Origin: an uncultured bacterium
Lineage (GTDB): Bacteria > Desulfobacterota > DSM-4660 > Desulfatiglandales > CALKZT01
Length of the DNA stretch: 41,363 nucleotides
Direction of reading: 5' to 3'
NCBI GenBank assembly: GCA_938002815.1
Contig: CALKZT010000063.1
Coordinates: forward strand, 1-41,363
In this document: positions 1 to 9,218 of the stretch, one piece after another
Position numbering within the stretch: position 1 is the stretch's first letter
Layout of the letters: each line of letters starts with the position of its first letter
Position numbers and translations under genes: made by a program
The notes under the pieces: generated by a model
Seen by the model: the letters and a program-made list of their open reading frames with translations, nothing else
What the model was told of the DNA's origin: nothing
Databases searched by the model: none

Positions 1-51
1 TACCTCCTGAAGGGCAACTTTCCTCTGAATCACCTTCTCCTCAAACGTCAT
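1..51 (-). CDS. N-terminal fragment of an unidentified protein running off the window's left edge
   Basis: Reverse complement of 1-51 reads ATG ACG TTT GAG GAG AAG ... (MTFEEKVIQRKVALQEV) with an A/G-rich ribosome-binding-like stretch upstream (ccccctttctc at ~60-72 on +). Only 17 codons visible. Confidence 0.35.
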   Translation of the reverse strand, partial: MTFEEKVIQRKVALQEV

Positions 52-399
52 AATCACATTCCCCCTTTCTCCCTCTAATAATCTCTCCTTATATAGGAAG
101 GAAAGTCTGATTAAGTTTTGGCTGCTTCACCTATACGGCGAGAGATCAAAGAATGGCTGAACATATGAAAGTATCTTACGATAGTCAGCTTATCCATGAG
201 AAATTTGGATATCCACCCCCTGCCTATTATAGAACAATTTTACGAGATTAGAAAATCAGCATCGAAAACTTTTTTGCCTACATTAGTTCCATCAGAGCTT
301 ATTTTATTATTAGCAAACAATTAATAATTTTGTAACCAAGAATTAACATGGATTAATTAAGATACCCAATAAAATGAAGGTAATTAGGAAAGAGTTCAT

Positions 400-2814
400 A
401 TGGGATTACTAGCTATAAAGAATGTTAGAGATACACCTAAGCAATCTCCTTCTTCTGAGTATCTTAAACATATCCAATCCATATTTGGGATCAATGGAGA
501 ACCTTTAGATATCCAAATAGGGTCTCTACCTTTCTCAGTAGGGGATGTCACAGCAGGCGTGGAAAATGAATTTCAAACTGTGGTTAAGGGTGAAGCCTCA
601 GATGTTGATCTCCCCATAGTAATAAAAGAATCAAGCTACTATAAGAATATAATAAAAAGGATAAAGGCTGGGGATACGTCCAAAAAGGCAATTTCTGAAT
701 TGGAAAAATATCTACAGACAAATCAGGAAAAGGTGTGGGAGAACAGTTGGGTAAGGTTTCCCGTGAGATTTCTGGGTAACGAGCTAACAAGTATTTTTGA
801 CGAAGACCTTAACTATGATAAATCCAGGCCTGAATTAGGCAAGAGAAGCGATAAGGATAAGTTTATTTTTTATCAAAATGACGAAGAATATGTAAGATTA
901 CCTGTAAGTTATATCTTAAAATTGAGTTTACTTGACGCATTAACGCAAACTGATTCTATACCTCATATTATCCGAGAGACTGGCAAGAAAATTGCTTCCC
1001 ATTTCATAAATGACAACACATCTCCTGAAATCTTTTCTTTCGTCCCTGTGCAGATGAGTCGGTCTAACAATTTTGGACAAGCTGTTGCAAAAGAAACCTT
1101 GAAAAGATACTTTTTTATTCAGATGCTTGTGATGTATGCAAACAAACGTTTTGGCCTTAATCAAAGCGGACAACACATTTGCCTATATTTATCATCTCAT
1201 CCTCCTATAAGACAAAAAATATTGAACAATATTATATCAGATCATTTTTACAGGGAACTGTTTATGAACCCTTGCCTTTCAGGCTGGGATAGAGGTGAAG
1301 AGAAGTTTCATTATATGGAGCTTTGCCATCAAGTCCTATCCAGAAGTCATCTCAATACTATATCTAAGTTGAGAGACGCAGGCATAATAACGAGAAATCT
1401 CATAGTGCTACCTAATATTTCCAATATCTCCCTTGCAAATAATGGTACCCATATTAGCATAGGAAGCAAAATATTAACAGAGCTTCTGGCTGATCAATAC
1501 TCAGGATTTGGTAGAGCCGATGAGAAATATATAGGGGATCTTGCAATAAAGATAGTGGAACATTTTCTACCGCTCTTTGTGGGAACATATTCAGCATCTC
1601 CGTATAGAATCGATTTCTGGGATTTTCATCCCGAAAAGGTATTAGGTTTTCTACCCCATGAACTGGATTATACCCACTTAAGGATGATATGGCGTAGGTG
1701 GAAGAAAAAGGCACGTCTAAAGATATTCGGAAAGTCTGTTACTCCATTTGGACCACAATGGGTTGATAAGGTTTTAAGTAAGATTTTTGGCTTACAGGGA
1801 GATTTTGTCGTGGATTTTAGGCTCATAGACTATCTTGTATGCCTCTTGTCCACCGAGCATAGCCCTGCTCTGGATGGCTCCATAGACAATGATAAGAGGT
1901 TAAAGAGGGACCTTGCAGCCTTTGGAGTATTCGACCCCAATATGTCCATGTATCTACTCTACAGGTTAAGAGATTATTCTTCCAAAGGATTTTCTGGTTT
2001 TGAAGGCCGTTACTATAGTATCTTCTACAATATCTTAGAAGATATGGGGCAGTCTGCATCACTTCAGGCCCTTATAACTGCTCTGGCATATAAATATATT
2101 TTGATGGAAGGCATAACACATGACCATATACCAGACGATCCAAATATAGAAAGTGAGAGAAGGCAGATATTCTTTGGAACAGCAATAGGTATACCTACAT
2201 TTTATATTAGAAAAGACACAAGCAACAAATTTATGTTAAAGATTCTCAAATATATAGATCACACACGTTTTAGCCGTCGCTATCCTGGATATATAAGGAT
2301 ATACGGTAAAGAATACCAGAAGGCACTTATTAAAATTATAATGGAGGACGCCAAAGAGATAGTGGAAATGATGGGCTTGGAAGAGACACTCGAATCCCTA
2401 AAAGAAAGAATAGATAATCCTGAAACCTTCTCTGCCTGGGGAAAATTGACAAGAGATATCATGAATGAAATCAAGAAAAGCGACCCTCTTAAATGTTCAG
2501 GCGATACCTTTAATAAGCAAGCAGAGATATTTTATAGGGATATTTTGAGAAAAAGACATATGGAAGAAGCATTTTCTGTAGTCATTGAAGAAGTTAGAAA
2601 AATAGATTTGCATTTATGTAGCGGGTGTTTATTCAGAGATTCCCTCAGGTCTATATTGGGTAATTCATCAGCTATTGATTTTATCATTAAAAGGAAAAAA
2701 GAAATTTTTGATGAAACACTATCTGAAAATGACCTAAGGATAATTTTGCAACTCATTACTTTGACTATATATAGTGATATAAGGGAGTTTGAATCAGAAA
2801 ATAGGGACTATTAA
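400..2814 (+). CDS. Large conserved-looking protein of unknown function (804 aa)
   Basis: Long intact ORF with ATG preceded by ggaaagag; no family recognised by reading. First gene of a co-directional set with PSD-like and Lgt-like genes. Confidence 0.85.
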   Translation: MGLLAIKNVRDTPKQSPSSEYLKHIQSIFGINGEPLDIQIGSLPFSVGDVTAGVENEFQTVVKGEASDVDLPIVIKESSYYKNIIKRIKAGDTSKKAISELEKYLQTNQEKVWENSWVRFPVRFLGNELTSIFDEDLNYDKSRPELGKRSDKDKFIFYQNDEEYVRLPVSYILKLSLLDALTQTDSIPHIIRETGKKIASHFINDNTSPEIFSFVPVQMSRSNNFGQAVAKETLKRYFFIQMLVMYANKRFGLNQSGQHICLYLSSHPPIRQKILNNIISDHFYRELFMNPCLSGWDRGEEKFHYMELCHQVLSRSHLNTISKLRDAGIITRNLIVLPNISNISLANNGTHISIGSKILTELLADQYSGFGRADEKYIGDLAIKIVEHFLPLFVGTYSASPYRIDFWDFHPEKVLGFLPHELDYTHLRMIWRRWKKKARLKIFGKSVTPFGPQWVDKVLSKIFGLQGDFVVDFRLIDYLVCLLSTEHSPALDGSIDNDKRLKRDLAAFGVFDPNMSMYLLYRLRDYSSKGFSGFEGRYYSIFYNILEDMGQSASLQALITALAYKYILMEGITHDHIPDDPNIESERRQIFFGTAIGIPTFYIRKDTSNKFMLKILKYIDHTRFSRRYPGYIRIYGKEYQKALIKIIMEDAKEIVEMMGLEETLESLKERIDNPETFSAWGKLTRDIMNEIKKSDPLKCSGDTFNKQAEIFYRDILRKRHMEEAFSVVIEEVRKIDLHLCSGCLFRDSLRSILGNSSAIDFIIKRKKEIFDETLSENDLRIILQLITLTIYSDIREFESENRDY

Positions 2815-2876
2815 TGAAGATTGCCAAAAATACAACTTAATACAGATAAGCCCATGTGTGAGAGAAGGGAATAACT

Positions 2877-3887
2877 ATGCATCAGTTCATAGATAGGCAG
2901 ACATCTGAAATAAAAGATGAAGTATTTTATGGTGACAGATTTATCAAATTTATATATTCAACCACAAGAGAAAACCCAGCCCTTATGTATAATATTTTGA
3001 CTTCAAAAAGATTATCCAAACTCCTGGGTTTTTTCTGTTTTGATTCTTTTATAGGCTCAAAGGTTACAAGGACAAAACATTTTATAAGTAAACTGGGCAT
3101 CAACTATAGTGAGTGTTTGGATAATCCCAAGTTATTTGATACACCGAGAAAGATATTTGAACGCAAAATACGATATTGGGAAAAAAGGCCAATGCCTTCT
3201 GACGAAGCGGTTATAGTATCCCCATGTGATGCAAAGGTTTTAATTGGTTCCTCAAACATAATATCATTAATTCAAATAAAAAATAAATTTTTCCAATATG
3301 AAGAACTCATAGGCTATGAAAAAAGGGAATGGCTGGACGCATTTAGGGATGGTGATTTCGCCATTTTCAGGTTAACACCTGAAAAATATCATTATAACCA
3401 TATGCCTGTATCGGGTGTTGTGTTAGATATCTATGAGATCGATGGATGTTACCATTCCTGCCACCCAGAGATTACAATAACCTTATGCAGTCCTTATTCA
3501 AAAAATAAAAGGGTTATTAGTATTTTTGATACAGATGTGGAAGGTGGAAGCCATGTGGGTCTCGTGGCTATGATAGAAATTGTTGCCCTTATCATAGGTG
3601 ACATTGTGCAGTGCTACAGTGAAGAAAGATACGACAACCCCCAAAAAATCAAAGAGGGCATGTTCCTAAGGAGAGGACAACCTAAGAGCCTCTTCAGGCC
3701 ATGCAGTTCTACTGTTATTCTCATATTTCAAAGAAATAAGATTACCTTTTCTACAGACCTTATCAAGAATACTTTTAATGATAAGGCAAAAAGCGCATTT
3801 TCAAGGGCATTAAATATGTATTTAGTGGAGACAGATATCAAGGTCCGTTCTCCCATAGGTACTGCCGTAAATATGGAGAAGCAATAA
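2877..3887 (+). CDS. Phosphatidylserine decarboxylase-like protein
   Basis: PSD-type motifs: VSPCDAKVL (Asp region), PEKYHYNHMPVSG (YHRFHSPVDG-like His region), and C-terminal FRPCSSTVILIF at the position of the LGST/GST self-cleavage motif. Confidence 0.8.
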   Translation: MHQFIDRQTSEIKDEVFYGDRFIKFIYSTTRENPALMYNILTSKRLSKLLGFFCFDSFIGSKVTRTKHFISKLGINYSECLDNPKLFDTPRKIFERKIRYWEKRPMPSDEAVIVSPCDAKVLIGSSNIISLIQIKNKFFQYEELIGYEKREWLDAFRDGDFAIFRLTPEKYHYNHMPVSGVVLDIYEIDGCYHSCHPEITITLCSPYSKNKRVISIFDTDVEGGSHVGLVAMIEIVALIIGDIVQCYSEERYDNPQKIKEGMFLRRGQPKSLFRPCSSTVILIFQRNKITFSTDLIKNTFNDKAKSAFSRALNMYLVETDIKVRSPIGTAVNMEKQ

Positions 3888-4943
3888 ATGATCGTAGAAC
3901 TATTTAGCATATTACTACTTATCGCTTGTTGTTCCCTGCAGATCTGGGGATTTAAAAAGTTACCATCTGAGAAATGGCAAATAATGGCAGCAATTCCCAT
4001 AAGAAAGACAGGAACGAACGTGTGGTCTGCCGTGAACTATACCTTTTATGGATTTTTTATTGCTATCTCATACACATTCTCCTTAGCCATCTTTATTTTG
4101 CTTCTTGGATCAATCTCTATAAGTCTATGGACAAGCCTATTTATTGCTACGCTGATAGGACTAATATGTGTGCCTGCATCTAAACTTGTAGCAATTTTAG
4201 TTGAGAAAAAGAAACATACATCCACAATAGCAGGAGCATCATTTGTGGGTCTAATACTGTCTCCATGGATTTTGAAGATATTATCCCTATTCGACCTTAA
4301 AGTAGCTTTTATAGATAAAGCAAAGGTAATTCCCATACTTTCCTCTCTTCTAATCTCTTATGCCTTAGGCGAGGGCCTTGGTAGGCTTGCATGCATAAGC
4401 TTTGGTTGTTGTTATGGCAAGCCCATTAGATCATGTGGCCGCATCACAAGGAAATTATTTGCAAATTATGCTCTTATTTTCCAAGGAAAAACAAAAAAGG
4501 CCTCTTATGAAGGAGGCTATGAAAACGAGAAGCTTGTGCCTATCCAGGCAATAACCTCAATCATACTAGTTCTGGCTGCTACATCTGGAATTTATCTTTT
4601 TCTAAAAGGTTACTATTTTATCTCCTTTATTTCTACTATAACAATAAGCCAATTGTGGAGATTTATCTCCGAATTTTTAAGGGATGATTATAGGGGAGGA
4701 GGCAAAGTAACTGCTTATCAGATTATGAGTTTATTTGCTTTTTTTTATATTGTATGTGTTAGCTTTTTTATGCCTCCTGCAGTTTCTATGCTTCCTGAAC
4801 TAACAAGAGGCTTAAGCACTATTTGGGATCCAATTGTTATAATATTCTTAAACATTCTATGGTTTATACTTTTCTACATATTTGGGAAAAGCACAGTTAC
4901 AGCATCGAATGTAGCTTTGTATGTTGTTAGGGAGAATATTTAA
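3888..4943 (+). CDS. Prolipoprotein diacylglyceryl transferase (Lgt)-like multi-pass membrane protein
   Basis: LGRLACISFGCCYGKPI resembles Lgt GRxGCFxxGCCYG; C-terminal WRFISEFLRDDYRGGGKVTAYQIMS resembles Lgt RFxxEFLRxD...TxxQxxS; many hydrophobic segments. ATG directly follows the previous stop codon. Confidence 0.75.
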   Translation: MIVELFSILLLIACCSLQIWGFKKLPSEKWQIMAAIPIRKTGTNVWSAVNYTFYGFFIAISYTFSLAIFILLLGSISISLWTSLFIATLIGLICVPASKLVAILVEKKKHTSTIAGASFVGLILSPWILKILSLFDLKVAFIDKAKVIPILSSLLISYALGEGLGRLACISFGCCYGKPIRSCGRITRKLFANYALIFQGKTKKASYEGGYENEKLVPIQAITSIILVLAATSGIYLFLKGYYFISFISTITISQLWRFISEFLRDDYRGGGKVTAYQIMSLFAFFYIVCVSFFMPPAVSMLPELTRGLSTIWDPIVIIFLNILWFILFYIFGKSTVTASNVALYVVRENI

Positions 4944-5479
4944 GTAAAATTGTTTAAAACATTTGATGAGCATAGTAGTCAATTCCCGATCTGAGATCCT
5001 CTTTTGTTACATCAAACGGTCATTTAGTATCTGATCATTCTTTCCCGAATTATAAATATCTGTCCATAAATGTTCTCGCAGGCATCTTGCCATATATAAT
5101 TTTGAGGTAAACCTCTTTCCCTCTTGAACCCTTTCTTCTAATAGTTAGCTTCTGTAATCTTCCTGAGCCCTTATTCAACTTCTGCCATGGTTTTTGAAGA
5201 TTATCTTATCCCAAAAAAAGACAGCAGAAGATTTAAAGGTCACTTTCTACTCTGTTAGAATCCCTTTTGGGTATCCCTGCCACTTCAGTTTAAGATCAGG
5301 TTTTTGGAATCCCATGTTGAATACCAAAAAGTTTTTTGTATTATCATACCCAATAGCTTTTTTCGTTTTCGTATCTCCTGTATTCGGCAGGAGGATATCT
5401 CGGCCCCAAAACTGACAAGAGAGGATGGAGTTCCTTATGCCTTTATCCGCAGTTTATAAGATCCTGAGAGGAATGAGCT

Positions 5480-6316
5480 GTGATTAGGTTATTGGCATTT
5501 TTTGTATCCTTTATGGCCTTTACTGCTCCCTTGGCTTCAGCACTTGCACAGATGGATATATGGGTCCCTTCAGAGGAGAGGTGGATTGGTGCGGAGGAGA
5601 TGGTAAAGAGATTAGAGGGAAAGGCAGTGGTCTTTTTGGGTGAGGTCCACAACGATCAAAGACACCATGATGCCCAGCTAATCTTTCTTAGATCTTTTCT
5701 AAGTCAGTATGGTCCCTTTAACATGGCCTTGGAGGCCTTACCCCATTGGACACAGGAGAAGGTGGATCTCTTTCTAAAAGGAGACCTAACCGAAAGGGAG
5801 TTTTTAGAGGTCGTAGAATGTGATAGGGTTTGGGGGTTTCCCTATTTTATGTATAGGCCCTTGGTAGATTTGGTTAGTTCTTCTGGTGGAAACCTGATTG
5901 CCATGGGGGTGGAGCTCTCAGAGGTGAGGGGGGTTCTGGAGAAAATGGAAGGAGAAGGCCTGAGGACAGCCCCTCCTCTGGATGCCTTGTTTGGGCCTAA
6001 GCCTTATACAGAGGAGTTGAAGAAATTCTACGACTCAGTGCCGGTACACAAAGGCACGGGCGATTTTAAGAACTTTTTACGGGCCCAGGCCCTAAGGGAT
6101 GAATTCATGGCAAGAAACCTCCTAAAGGGCTTTAAAAGGTATCCCAAACGAACAGTCGCTCTTATGGGAAACGGCCACCTTATCAACTACTGGGGAGTAC
6201 CTGCCAGGTTTTTGAGCCATTTGGGCTTGCCAGTGGGAACGATTGTAATGTATTCAAGGGAGCAGATAGAATTAAAGAGGCCATATCAAAACGAATTTGT
6301 GTGGGTGATAGATTAA
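5480..6316 (+). CDS. ChaN-family (haem/iron-regulated, DUF399-like) exported protein
   Basis: N-terminal signal peptide; VVFLGEVHNDQRHHDAQ and NMALEALPHWTQEKVDLFL match the ChaN-type GExHd...lEmf pattern. GTG start. Confidence 0.8.
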   Translation: MIRLLAFFVSFMAFTAPLASALAQMDIWVPSEERWIGAEEMVKRLEGKAVVFLGEVHNDQRHHDAQLIFLRSFLSQYGPFNMALEALPHWTQEKVDLFLKGDLTEREFLEVVECDRVWGFPYFMYRPLVDLVSSSGGNLIAMGVELSEVRGVLEKMEGEGLRTAPPLDALFGPKPYTEELKKFYDSVPVHKGTGDFKNFLRAQALRDEFMARNLLKGFKRYPKRTVALMGNGHLINYWGVPARFLSHLGLPVGTIVMYSREQIELKRPYQNEFVWVID

Positions 6317-6329
6317 TAGGGGATAGAGG

Positions 6330-7628
6330 ATGTTAAAGATCAGAAGGATCAAAGAGCTTTCGAGGGAAGAGCGGGATAGGATCTTAAGGCGATCACGTGT
6401 GGACATAGAATCTGTCTTAAGTGACGTGAGGGCAATAGTAGCCCAGGTAAGAGAAAGGAAAGACAATGCCCTGCTCCAGATGCTCAAACAGACAAATCCC
6501 AAAGCAGGTGCAGAGGATATTAGGGTCCAGGAAGAGGAGTTCCGTGAGGCAGAAGGCCTTGTATCCAAAGAATTAAAAGAGGCCTTAAGGGAGGCAGCCC
6601 AAAACATTGAGACATTCCATAGGGCACAGTTGGAAAAGCCCTTTTGGTCTGTGGAGATAAGGGAAGGGATCCTGCTTGGCAGGGTCACGAGACCCATAGA
6701 AAAAGTTGGCTGTTACATACCCGGGGGAAGGGCCCCCTATCCCAGCACAGTACTCATGACCGTGATCCCTGCAAAGGTGGCAGGGGTGAGGGAGATCTAT
6801 ATCACCACACCTTGTGGAGAAGACATGAAGGTCAACCCTGCCATCCTGTATGCCGCCCGTATGGCAGGAGCCACCTCTGTCTTTAAGATCGGGGGGCCTT
6901 GGGGCATTGCTGCCTTTGCCTTTGGCACAGAGACGATCCCGAAGGTGGATAAGATAGTGGGCCCTGGGAACAAATATGTTACCGCGGCAAAGTTACTTGT
7001 CTTTGGAGAGGTAGACATAGACTCCCCTGCAGGGCCTAGTGAAGGGCTCATACTTGCAGATTCCTCTGCCAACCCCCAGTATCTGGCATGGGACCTCATA
7101 TCCCAGATGGAACATGACCCTGAGGCAGCGGGCATCCTAATTACTACAGATGAAACCCTGGCAAAGGAGGTCCAGGGCCTGTTAATGGGGCTTTTACCCG
7201 AAATCCCAAAGAGAGATATAATCCTTGGGGCTATGGGGTCCTACTCTTTGATCCTGATTGCCGAGGATATTGAAGAGGCCTTAGACTTTGTAAATGGATA
7301 TGCACCAGAGCATTTAGAGATACACAGCCCAAATCCCTTTGAGCTTCTGCTTAGGATCCAGAACGCTGGGTCGGTCTTCCTGGGAGAATATGCACCTATC
7401 CCGGTGGGGGATTATGCCTCCGGGACCAACCACGTCTTACCCACAGGAGGGGCTGCCAGGGCCTTCAGTGGCCTCTCTGTGGATAGCTTCCTAAAAAGGA
7501 TCACATTTCAATATCTGAGCAGAGGAGGCCTTAGATCTATAGCCCACGGCGTCTCTGAGATGTCCAAAGCAGAAGGCCTCTTATGCCATTCAGAGGCAGT
7601 TATGGTGAGGTTGAAGGATGAGGGTTGA
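6330..7628 (+). CDS. hisD: Histidinol dehydrogenase family protein
   Basis: GCYIPGGRAPYPSTVLMTVIPAKVAG, TETIPKVDKIVGPGNKYV, AGPSEGLILAD, SQMEHDPEA, APEHLE, GDYASGTNHVLPTGGAARAFSGLSV are HisD hallmarks. Confidence 0.9.
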   Translation: MLKIRRIKELSREERDRILRRSRVDIESVLSDVRAIVAQVRERKDNALLQMLKQTNPKAGAEDIRVQEEEFREAEGLVSKELKEALREAAQNIETFHRAQLEKPFWSVEIREGILLGRVTRPIEKVGCYIPGGRAPYPSTVLMTVIPAKVAGVREIYITTPCGEDMKVNPAILYAARMAGATSVFKIGGPWGIAAFAFGTETIPKVDKIVGPGNKYVTAAKLLVFGEVDIDSPAGPSEGLILADSSANPQYLAWDLISQMEHDPEAAGILITTDETLAKEVQGLLMGLLPEIPKRDIILGAMGSYSLILIAEDIEEALDFVNGYAPEHLEIHSPNPFELLLRIQNAGSVFLGEYAPIPVGDYASGTNHVLPTGGAARAFSGLSVDSFLKRITFQYLSRGGLRSIAHGVSEMSKAEGLLCHSEAVMVRLKDEG

Positions 7629-7701
7629 TAAGCGTCCCGGAGGATGTTAGAAAGGCCCATCACAAACTGACTCGGGCAAAGTACAATGGAGGAGGTAGAG
7701 G

Positions 7702-8142
7702 ATGGCTAATATCTTTGGCTATGAGATGCCGGATGATCTCTATTACAACGAGGAGCATAGCTGGGCAAAGGTGGAAGGGTCAAAGGTAAGGGTTGGAATG
7801 ACAGACTTCTTCCAGCGAGAGGCAGGGGACATTGTCTTTGTGGACCTCCCAGACGAGGGAGATGAGGTGACCCAGGGAGAGGTGTGTGGAAAGATCCAGT
7901 CCAGAAAGTGGATCGGGAAACTGGTCTCACCGGTCTCAGGGGAAGTGGCGGAACTGAACGAGGACTTAGAGGATGACCCCACCCTCATAAACCAGGACCC
8001 CTATGGAAAGGGATGGATATTGGTGATAGAGGCCAGTGATCTGGATTCAGAGTTAAAGAATCTTATGCAGGGAGAGGCGGTAAAGGCCTTTATAGAGAGG
8101 GAGATTAAGAAGGCAGAGGAGGAGAAGGCAAAGGCAAAATAG
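7702..8142 (+). CDS. GcvH-like lipoate-binding protein (possibly LbpA-type rather than glycine cleavage H)
   Basis: Lipoyl-domain fold LYYNEEHSWAKVEGSKVRVGMTDF...CGKIQSRKWIGKLVSPVSGEVAELNE; candidate lipoyl-Lys in QSRKW instead of classic ESVKA. Confidence 0.85.
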   Translation: MANIFGYEMPDDLYYNEEHSWAKVEGSKVRVGMTDFFQREAGDIVFVDLPDEGDEVTQGEVCGKIQSRKWIGKLVSPVSGEVAELNEDLEDDPTLINQDPYGKGWILVIEASDLDSELKNLMQGEAVKAFIEREIKKAEEEKAKAK

Positions 8143-8150
8143 AGTCCCTG

Positions 8151-9218
8151 ATGGAATCCTGGAGACTCATTCAGGAGACAGAAAGGCTCAAAACCACCTG
8201 GGAGGGTCTATCTGTGGACGATACCCTCCCCTTGGCAATAGAGAGGTTCGGTTCCCCGCCCATCTTACACCTTTACAAATTCGTACCTTCTGCCATAGTG
8301 GGCAGGTACCAGGACATATTCGCAGCCCTCAAAATCGAAAGGTGCAAGGTACTGAATATAGAAATCAACAGGCGTAGCACAGGGGGTGGCACCGTTATTA
8401 TGGGCCCAGAGGTCCTGGCCTTGGGTTTTGGCATAAATGTAGACCACCCCAGGATAAATTCCGGTAGTGTGGAAGCGATATTTAGGAGCGTGAGTAGGGC
8501 CTTAATTGAGGGCCTTAGAACCTTTGGGATAGCGGCATACTTTAGACCCAAAAACGATATAGAGGTAAAGGGCAAGAAGATAGCAGGGCTCAGTGCTGCC
8601 ATGGAGGGCAAGAAGGCCCTCCTTTTCCACACAAGCCTTCTTGTCTCCTTTGACATGGGAATCCTTACAGAGATCATGAACACACCCCTAATTAAGCTTC
8701 AGGACAAGGGTTACAGCTGCTTTAGTGAAAGGCTCACCACCGTCTCAACTGAATCAGGCCGCAGGGTAGAGGTAGAAGAGGTAATGGATGCCATCCTAAA
8801 GGGCTTTGAAAAGACCTTCTCTGTGGGCCTTTACCATTCCTCCCTTTCAGAGGAGGAGAGATCCATTGCCTCCAAATTAGAGAAAGAGAGATACAAGAAC
8901 CCAGAGTGGATCTTCTCCCATAGACATCCCAGGGCCAGGATGGGTATAGGGAGGATAAAGGCCACCGGAGGGCTTCTGGAGATATATCTCTCCCTCTTGG
9001 GTGCAGTAATTGAGAACATATACATCACGGGGGATTTCTTCACAACCACAGAGGATTTGAATAAGTTAGAATCTTCCCTAAAATACGTTAGATGCGAGGA
9101 AAACAAAGTTAGAGATGCCATAATATCAGTTTGGAAGCCTAATCTTATATATGGCATAACACCAGAAGATCTCACAAAGGCAATAATAATAGCAAAAGAA
9201 AATCAGTTAAGGCTATGA
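8151..9218 (+). CDS. Lipoate-protein ligase (LplA plus LplB-type C-terminal domain)
   Basis: RRSTGGGTVIMGPEVLALG and NDIEVKGKKIAGLSA are LplA signatures; C-terminal SSLKYVRCEENKVRDAIISVW resembles the accessory domain. Confidence 0.85.
   Translation: MESWRLIQETERLKTTWEGLSVDDTLPLAIERFGSPPILHLYKFVPSAIVGRYQDIFAALKIERCKVLNIEINRRSTGGGTVIMGPEVLALGFGINVDHPRINSGSVEAIFRSVSRALIEGLRTFGIAAYFRPKNDIEVKGKKIAGLSAAMEGKKALLFHTSLLVSFDMGILTEIMNTPLIKLQDKGYSCFSERLTTVSTESGRRVEVEEVMDAILKGFEKTFSVGLYHSSLSEEERSIASKLEKERYKNPEWIFSHRHPRARMGIGRIKATGGLLEIYLSLLGAVIENIYITGDFFTTTEDLNKLESSLKYVRCEENKVRDAIISVWKPNLIYGITPEDLTKAIIIAKENQLRL

Noticed and set aside
6272-7135. Antisense ORFs opposite hisD (e.g. 6272..6697, 6797..7135) and many similar ones across lon, clpB, the kinase and oah
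   Set aside because: Low-complexity Ser/Leu/Pro-rich translations lying opposite strongly supported genes; typical non-stop artefacts of AGG/GAG/GCC-rich coding strands.
7702-8142. Glycine cleavage system assignment for the GcvH-like gene
   Set aside because: No gcvT/gcvP nearby and an atypical lipoyl motif; neighbours are lipoate assembly genes, so a simple glycine cleavage call is not supported.
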